Source: Bradysia coprophila
Lineage: Eukaryota; Arthropoda; Insecta; Diptera; Sciaridae
Length of the DNA stretch: 64,000 nt
Direction: 5' to 3'
Assembly (NCBI RefSeq): GCF_014529535.1
Contig: NW_023503464.1
Location: 911,863-975,862 of the forward strand
The notes beneath the pieces were generated by a model. That model was not told the origin of the DNA, did not search any database, and saw only the letters and a program-made list of their open reading frames with translations. The translations under genes were made by a program, and so were the position numbers. Positions 60,001-64,000 of the stretch are shown here, piece after piece; the stretch's first letter is position 1; each line of letters opens with the position of its first letter.

Positions 60001-60673
60001 CACCAAATTCACTCGTCCCAATGATCGCGACAAATCATTCCACACAGAATCTCGGCATTAGATCCCGCATTCCCGCCGTTCTATCCAGCAATTGGAACCA
60101 CAGCAATAAGTAAAAACGATGCCGATATGGTTGACGTCATTCACACCGATGCTGGACTGTACGGTGCTCCAAGGAGCACTGGGACGGTGGATTTCTGGCC
60201 GAATAGTGGGAAAACGTTGCAGCCTGGATGTCCGAAACGAGATTACAAATTGTTAACGGATATTGGTAAGATGATAAATGGAATTCGAACGATTGCACAA
60301 TGTATTGACACGTTTAGGATTAAAAGACCTTTGCAGCCACAGAAGGTCATGGCGCTTTTGGGCTGAAAGTGTAGCGGCTAAAGACACTCCGACTTTCCAT
60401 TCAGTGAAATCGAAAAGTTGGTCCGATTTTAAGAAGCATCGTGTGGATGAGTCATACATCATACAGATGGGTTTAAACTGTCCGGAAAAGTATGGGAGCA
60501 CAAAATGCCCACATTGATTCCGTTTATTAAAAAAAAAACTTTCTTTCATCCTCAGCGCTCGACCAGGTGATTATTACTTGCAGACTAACGGGGACCAACC
60601 GTATTCCAAAGGAGTCAGTGGAATTACGTACGAGAAAAATGAGAATGTGGTTTTTCCTACCAATGATTCTTAA
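51085..60673 (+). CDS. Pancreatic-lipase-fold protein 2 (331 aa, eight exons)
   Basis: Alpha/beta-hydrolase of the pancreatic lipase family, predicted to hydrolyse lipid esters. Exons: 51085-51106, 57580-57646, 57922-58171, 58374-58446, 59898-59982, 60048-60265, 60327-60489 and 60556-60673. They total 996 nt and all phases agree. Start MEPGQYTG leads into LWLGLKAAHAQLDLAKLMFFYG. HGY at about 64-66 marks the oxyanion-loop side. Ser141 lies in GHSLGG, Asp171 in ALDPAFP and His243 in CSHRRS, so the triad is complete. It ends PTNDS. Exons 2-8 are secure. The 22-nt first exon is proposed from its Kozak-like ATG, its gtaaagt donor and the exact phase match. It carries no signal peptide, unlike most of the family, so another first exon may exist in the 6.5-kb intron 1. 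The other introns are 61-275 bp, except one of 1451 bp that holds a palindrome. Confidence 0.88.
52158..52235. repeat. CTTCG-core hairpin element
   Basis: Arms ctgttgtggacggttt and then ttaggca pair with tgccttaa and actaccgttcacaacag. The core is cacttcgttcgggctacaac, close to the family core. Confidence 0.7.
52917..53125. mobile_element. AACCTGT-family MITE, full-length copy (209 bp)
   Basis: The left end aacctgttacaaacgg and the right end ccgtatgtgacaggtt form the terminal inverted repeat. The interior contains tctattacttctttcgatca, cttgtacttcaattttgtga, ccagagctagtcattatctt and gttatcgataacagatgaat. Its right half is nearly identical to 20690-20790. Confidence 0.85.
54395..54560. repeat. 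AACCTGT-family MITE, inverted copy
   Basis: In reverse order it shows attcatctgttgtcgactc, tttggttagagtgtgctctt and aataaagtaaaagatttt, close to the 48610 copy. Confidence 0.6.
54929..55184. mobile_element. MITE with about 44-bp terminal inverted repeats
   Basis: Left arm tttctcatatgcagaatgag, then caccagctgaatatcaccag. Right arm ctggtaatattcagctggtg, then ctctttctgcatatgaaaaa. The arms differ at a few bases. The interior is 170 bp. The repeated ccagctgg/ccagctga motif makes a second-order hairpin within each arm. Confidence 0.8.
55370..55520. repeat. AACCTGT-family MITE, degraded copy
   Basis: Contains gtctgttactgcattcgatc, aatcttttacctcattagtt and catccctgtcgataagaaat in family order. Confidence 0.5.
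55850..55925 (+). repeat. tRNA-like relic (anticodon-arm-like segment)
   Basis: aatggttcagtaacaaagca and ctagactcatgatcgggagg resemble the D- and anticodon-arm part of a tRNA. The B-box half is missing. Probably a SINE or tRNA pseudogene fragment. Confidence 0.4.
56262..56458. repeat. 197-bp foldback element
   Basis: The arms run from cgcgttgaagttaattgcgg inwards through ggactttacttaaatcgtcg and aggaatgcctccaaataa. They are matched on the right by ttatttggaggcattcct, cgacgatttaagtaaagtcc and gccgaaattaagttcaacg. The loop is about 35 bp. Arms are about 80 bp with few mismatches. Confidence 0.85.
56520..56670. repeat. Inverted repeat related to the 7484-7900 repeat
   Basis: cttcggatcaacaaaattca, then cacg, faces cgtgtgaattttgttgatcc, then gagg. 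The right part (aaaagtagagttctcgtgtg) matches 7855-7880. A third diverged copy (gaatcaacaaaactcacacg) lies at 56910. Confidence 0.65.
58477..59850. repeat. 1374-bp palindrome in a lipase 2 intron
   Basis: Two arms of about 685 bp meet at the central gggtgctatatagcacc near 59147-59163. The ends are ggaagctgcgggaatttgct and agcaaattcccgcagcttcc. The arms stay alignable over their full length with scattered substitutions and small indels. No open frame of note is present. Without it the host intron (58447-59897) would be 77 bp, matching the 61-66-bp introns nearby, so it is an insertion. No clear target duplication was seen. Confidence 0.92.
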
Positions 60674-61520
60674 ACAGCGATGTGAAACACACACTGAACG
60701 TAAACGCTAGACATTCACAACTTTATTTTTACGCAAATTATTGTATTGACTTCCGCGGTGTTATTACCACGAATCTATTGGATTATAAAAGAACGATTTT
60801 GTTTACAATTTTATAATAATCTTTGGTTTTGTGCAATCCGTCTGAGCGCTCGCAGAGATCGTTTTCAAAAATACCTTTTTTGTAATTACTTATTCGTAGC
60901 AGACATGATCCTCAAACTGTCGGACTAATTAGAAAATGTATTTCTCATGATTCCCTCCGAAAATCGTAATATCTGAACTTCTACGAGTCTCAAGTCGGGA
61001 CTCTCAACCAGCGTCTATGGAACCAATTATTTTTTTAAAATGCTATCAAAATTGCAACCGCTACCAATTGCAACCCAAATTAATCCACCGACACTCTGTC
61101 TGTAGCCATAGGTAAAGTGAATTCCACAGCACAAAATTGCGATGTTGAAAATAAAAAAAGGCGAAGCTGATTAATAGTATCCGAAAATATTGAGAGTGCA
61201 TGGCACGAGTTTCAGACTAATAAAATGACTTCAAATTAGGTCACTTCTTCATTTTACACATTCACATTCAGTAGCGACCTGAAAGCTTGTCATTGAGTAA
61301 AACTTAGTGATATGAAAATGTAAAACATTTCCCTTTAGTTTCGTCGGATGTTTTCTTAATGTATGAGTCACATTGGAATCTTCGCGAATTCTGGTCTTAG
61401 TTTCGTCGATCACCATTTTAAAGAAATCACAAAACTCTTTTATGCCACTCGGTATCATAATATGCAAAATTTGCAAACTTTGGATGCCTCTGTGGCATAA
61501 AACGTTGTATGAATCTCGGT
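60674..61520 (+). other. 3' flank of lipase 2
   Basis: Starts at the stop codon of lipase 2. It contains AT-rich sequence with no further exon recognised. The precise polyadenylation site is not assigned. Confidence 0.35.
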
Positions 61521-61617
61521 GCAAAGTACTTTATTAGGCTCACGATGTGTATTGTGACTCTCGACCTGCGGTCTCGAGTCACAATTACACATCTCGAGCC
61601 TAATAAAGTACTTTGCA
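61521..61617. repeat. Hairpin with CTCGACCTGCGGT core, copy 2
   Basis: Arms gcaaagtactttattaggct and agcctaataaagtactttgc-type ends pair exactly. Inside, gtattgtgactctcga pairs with tcgagtcacaat around cctgcggtc. The core is the same as 36777-36847, but the outer arms differ. Confidence 0.8.
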
Positions 61618-62218
61618 CTCAATGTCAAAAAACACTATTATGCAATTCAGTGATGATATTTGTAACTTACTCCACCTGTGTGCAATGTCGTATAAACATA
61701 TTTTATCGCACTGGTGCGACAAAGAATTTGCAATGTGTTTTATCTCACTAGTGCGATAAAAGCAGCGTGTTACTAACGTCACACTAGGAATATCTTCGGT
61801 ATTTATTCGATTTTATTCATTTCATAAAACGTTTGTTTGCACACGATGTCTTGCTAACCTCGGCTTCGCCAAACCATTCTAGTACTTCGCATTATAAGGG
61901 TGGATGTACTTCTGTATTACCCGCTGATTGCCATACCATTATCCCAGATTTCCAGTCACAATACTTACATTACTTGTACAATTTACTCAATGGATCAGTC
62001 CTCGTATAACTCGCTCTCGCATTGTATGAGTTGTGAGTTCTGTTTTGTTATCATTTCAAAATATCATTTAAATATGCAAAATTCAGGACTTTTAAATCCC
62101 GTCTGCGCATAAGATGCACACGAAACCATACCAATTTTGAATTGCCTTTCCATGTCTAACATTATGTCTCGCTAGTTTGAGTTCCTACAAAGCGTTTCCC
62201 CCGATTGATTAAATACAT

Positions 62219-63311
62219 TCACAATTCGGTGACGTTAAGTATCTCAATACCTTGATCTTTCCTTTCGTTTTTGCTTGAAATCGCCATAATTCCTGACGCT
62301 GTAGCACCTCCTACGGCTGCTCCACCAAGTCCAATAGATGCAGTAGCTGCTGTCGATAGACCTATTGCACCAACGCTTTGTAATGTTGCGAAGATACTTG
62401 AGGCGGCCACATATCCGCCCATAGTGGCTTGCCATGAAGCCGCAATCGACCCTGCTACAACACCAGCGGATCCAAAACCAGCAGCCGCAATAGCCACAGG
62501 TGCAGCAACTACCGCTAAAGCTGAGGCTCCAACTACACTTGCTCCAATAATTCCCGCTTTTTTTAAGTTTTTCTAAGGACAACAGTCAAATATTCACGAT
62601 GTAAACTTAAGAAACACCAGGAGCCGAATTAGATAATACTCGGGAGTCAAATACACTATCACCCACCGTCAAACTTTATGTCTGTTTTCAACCTTTATTG
62701 AAGGCATGTGGAGCATTTTTTTGCACGATTCGCACTTACCTTTGTTTTTTCAGACATTCCTCTTGATTTACTCGTTGTTGCTACTTGCGTATTACCAATT
62801 ATTTCCCTATCGGTTCCATTCGAGCTTCCAGTTTGTGTTGATTTTTCTTCATACGATAAATCCGACACTACCTGTTCCACATCAGGCATTTCTTCCTGAG
62901 TAGATGATTGGCTGAATTGATTCCCAGCATTCGATCCATCTTGCACATTCGGATCTCCCTGGCCACTCAACTGATTCTCAGTAGTCGATTCATCTTGCAC
63001 ACTCCGATCTTCCTGTTCAGTTTCTTGGGAACTCGCTACATCATCGCTTGTACATAAAATGAGAAATTCCCTTCGAAACCGTTCTTCGTTATTGGGTAGA
63101 TATCGTCTAAGCTGACTGCTAGTTAGGGTAAGTACAACGTAGTCATGGATGCCATAAACTAATAGGGAAATATGAAGTTAATGGACCTTACTAGTTCCCA
63201 GGCGAAAGACACAAATAACAATGAAAAGCATGGCTGACCTTTGAACGTTTCTTCCAGATGACTCAAATTCAGTTTTTGCAACGTCTTACTAATTTTGCTG
63301 TAATCTGGCAT
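62219..63311 (-). CDS. SAM-like plus IFI6/IFI27 (ISG12)-type hydrophobic domain protein, 281 aa, three exons
   Basis: Exons in transcript order: 63311-63239, 63158-62740 and 62572-62219 (stop TGA). They total 846 nt with consistent phases and GT-AG junctions. Residues 1-60 (ISKTLQKLNLSHLEETF, then VYGIHDYVVLTLTSSQLRR) have the helical pattern of a SAM-like domain. Residues about 70-163 are an acidic Ser/Thr/Gln-rich linker with an imperfect repeat. Residues 165-281 are Ala/Gly-rich and hydrophobic, with GFGSAGVVAGSIAASWQA and SSIFATLQSVGAIGLS. This is the signature of the interferon-induced 6-16/ISG12 family, whose vertebrate members sit in mitochondrial or ER membranes and affect apoptosis and antiviral responses. 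Insects have no interferon, so the role here is unknown. ATG 63311 was chosen as the first Met in frame that opens the SAM-like part. Confidence 0.8.
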
Positions 63312-63641
63312 TTTCTTGATTAAACAAAATGAAGTGAATTTCGAATGACAACAATTCGACAATAGTTCCTATGTTATCAAAGGCTCTTGAGATCTGAACT
63401 GCTACCTAACAAATTCTTGATTACCTTTATCTATTGATAACAAACCTGTCCCCATGCAGTTATAAATAAACAAAGATCAGAGTCGAATGACAGCAGTTGT
63501 CGCATATATTACGATACACTTAACGGGTACTTAACTTACGCCGACCATGAGCACTTACTTTTGGTACTAAACGTACTCACCTTTGTAATGACAAACAGAA
63601 CGAGCAGTTTCTTGAATTCAAGCGGTACGATAAAGAACACT

Positions 63642-63812
63642 GTCACAGACGGCTATCATTGATTTGTTTTCGAAAACCACTTCAGGAATAAACAACAAAC
63701 TTACTAATGCGGTCTTATATAGCAAAACGAATGTTTAAAAAAATGAAGTAAAAGATTTGCAATAATTCTTTTAAATAATTAGATCAGATGAAGTAATAGA
63801 TCCGATAGTAAG
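63642..63812. repeat. AACCTGT-family MITE, inverted copy
   Basis: Begins ctgtcacagacggctatcat (family terminus), then aatgaagtaaaagatttg and gatgaagtaatagatccgat in reverse family order. The right terminus is eroded. Confidence 0.65.
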
Positions 63813-63839
63813 ATTTAAGCTTGCTGAAAGGTTTTAAGC

Positions 63840-64000
63840 ACGGCAGAGTATAAACCAGGCAGGAGCGGTTCATTTTCGAAACATCAAATAAGGGACCTAA
63901 TACCGAGCCTTGTACACTGGATGAAAATGAACTCAAATGAACACTCACGTAAATTGAAAAATTTTATTCGCAAAAAATATAGGGCTACTAGATTATCCAG
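63840..64000. mobile_element. CACGGCAGAGTA-ended MITE, cut by the window edge
   Basis: Starts cacggcagagtataaaccag, then aggcaggagcggttcatttt, and follows 3311-3482 in order (gtcaaataag-like block, ttttattcgc, aaaaataaggc-like block). The right terminal repeat would lie just beyond 64000. Confidence 0.65.

Noticed and set aside
62271..62576. Plus-strand Ala/Pro-rich 101-residue frame
   Set aside because: Antisense shadow of the Gly/Ala-rich exon of the ISG12-like gene, which has consistent splice phases on the minus strand.

Overview
The window looks like nuclear DNA from an insect, most likely a nematoceran dipteran such as a fungus gnat or midge (my inference). It is AT-rich. Its genes are split by many short (57-90 bp) GT-AG introns plus a few very long ones. 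The proteins have insect character: a divergent antennal-type ionotropic receptor and insect pancreatic-lipase-fold genes. The intergenic and intronic DNA is dense with inverted-repeat elements. Nothing prokaryotic, plasmid-like or CRISPR-like is present.

Layout. (1) 2334-15341 (+): a GPAT3/GPAT4-type glycerol-3-phosphate acyltransferase of 497 aa. It has two equal-length tandem alternative exons, each encoding the catalytic HX4D block. (2) 19749-20684 (-): the decayed 3' part of a non-LTR retrotransposon ORF2. (3) 20938-22361: a non-autonomous hAT-like element with a perfect 8-bp target duplication, inserted into an older MITE. (4) 22833-31052 (-): a seven-exon secreted lipase-fold protein of 312 aa. 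(5) 31053-38890: repeats, including nested palindromes and a large element flanked by inverted arrays of a TTTGCTGA unit. (6) 38890-40608 (+): an intronless, divergent ionotropic receptor of about 572 aa. (7) 41400-51000: mostly repeats. (8) 51085-60673 (+): a second lipase-fold gene of 331 aa in eight exons, one intron of which holds a 1.37-kb palindrome. (9) 62219-63311 (-): a three-exon gene of 281 aa joining a SAM-like N-terminus to an IFI6/IFI27 (ISG12)-type hydrophobic domain.

The genes do not form an operon or an obvious pathway, although three touch lipids: one acyltransferase in glycerolipid synthesis and two lipase-fold enzymes. I rebuilt the exon models by hand. In all three reconstructed multi-exon genes the exon lengths sum to a multiple of three and the splice phases agree.

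The most striking non-coding signal is the number of self-complementary elements. One family of about 100-bp hairpins has a central CTTCG core and outer arms that differ from copy to copy yet pair within each copy. Several sit inside other palindromes or inside what would otherwise be ordinary short introns. A second family, about 200 bp with AACCTGTnACAnACGG ends, has a dozen or more copies here.
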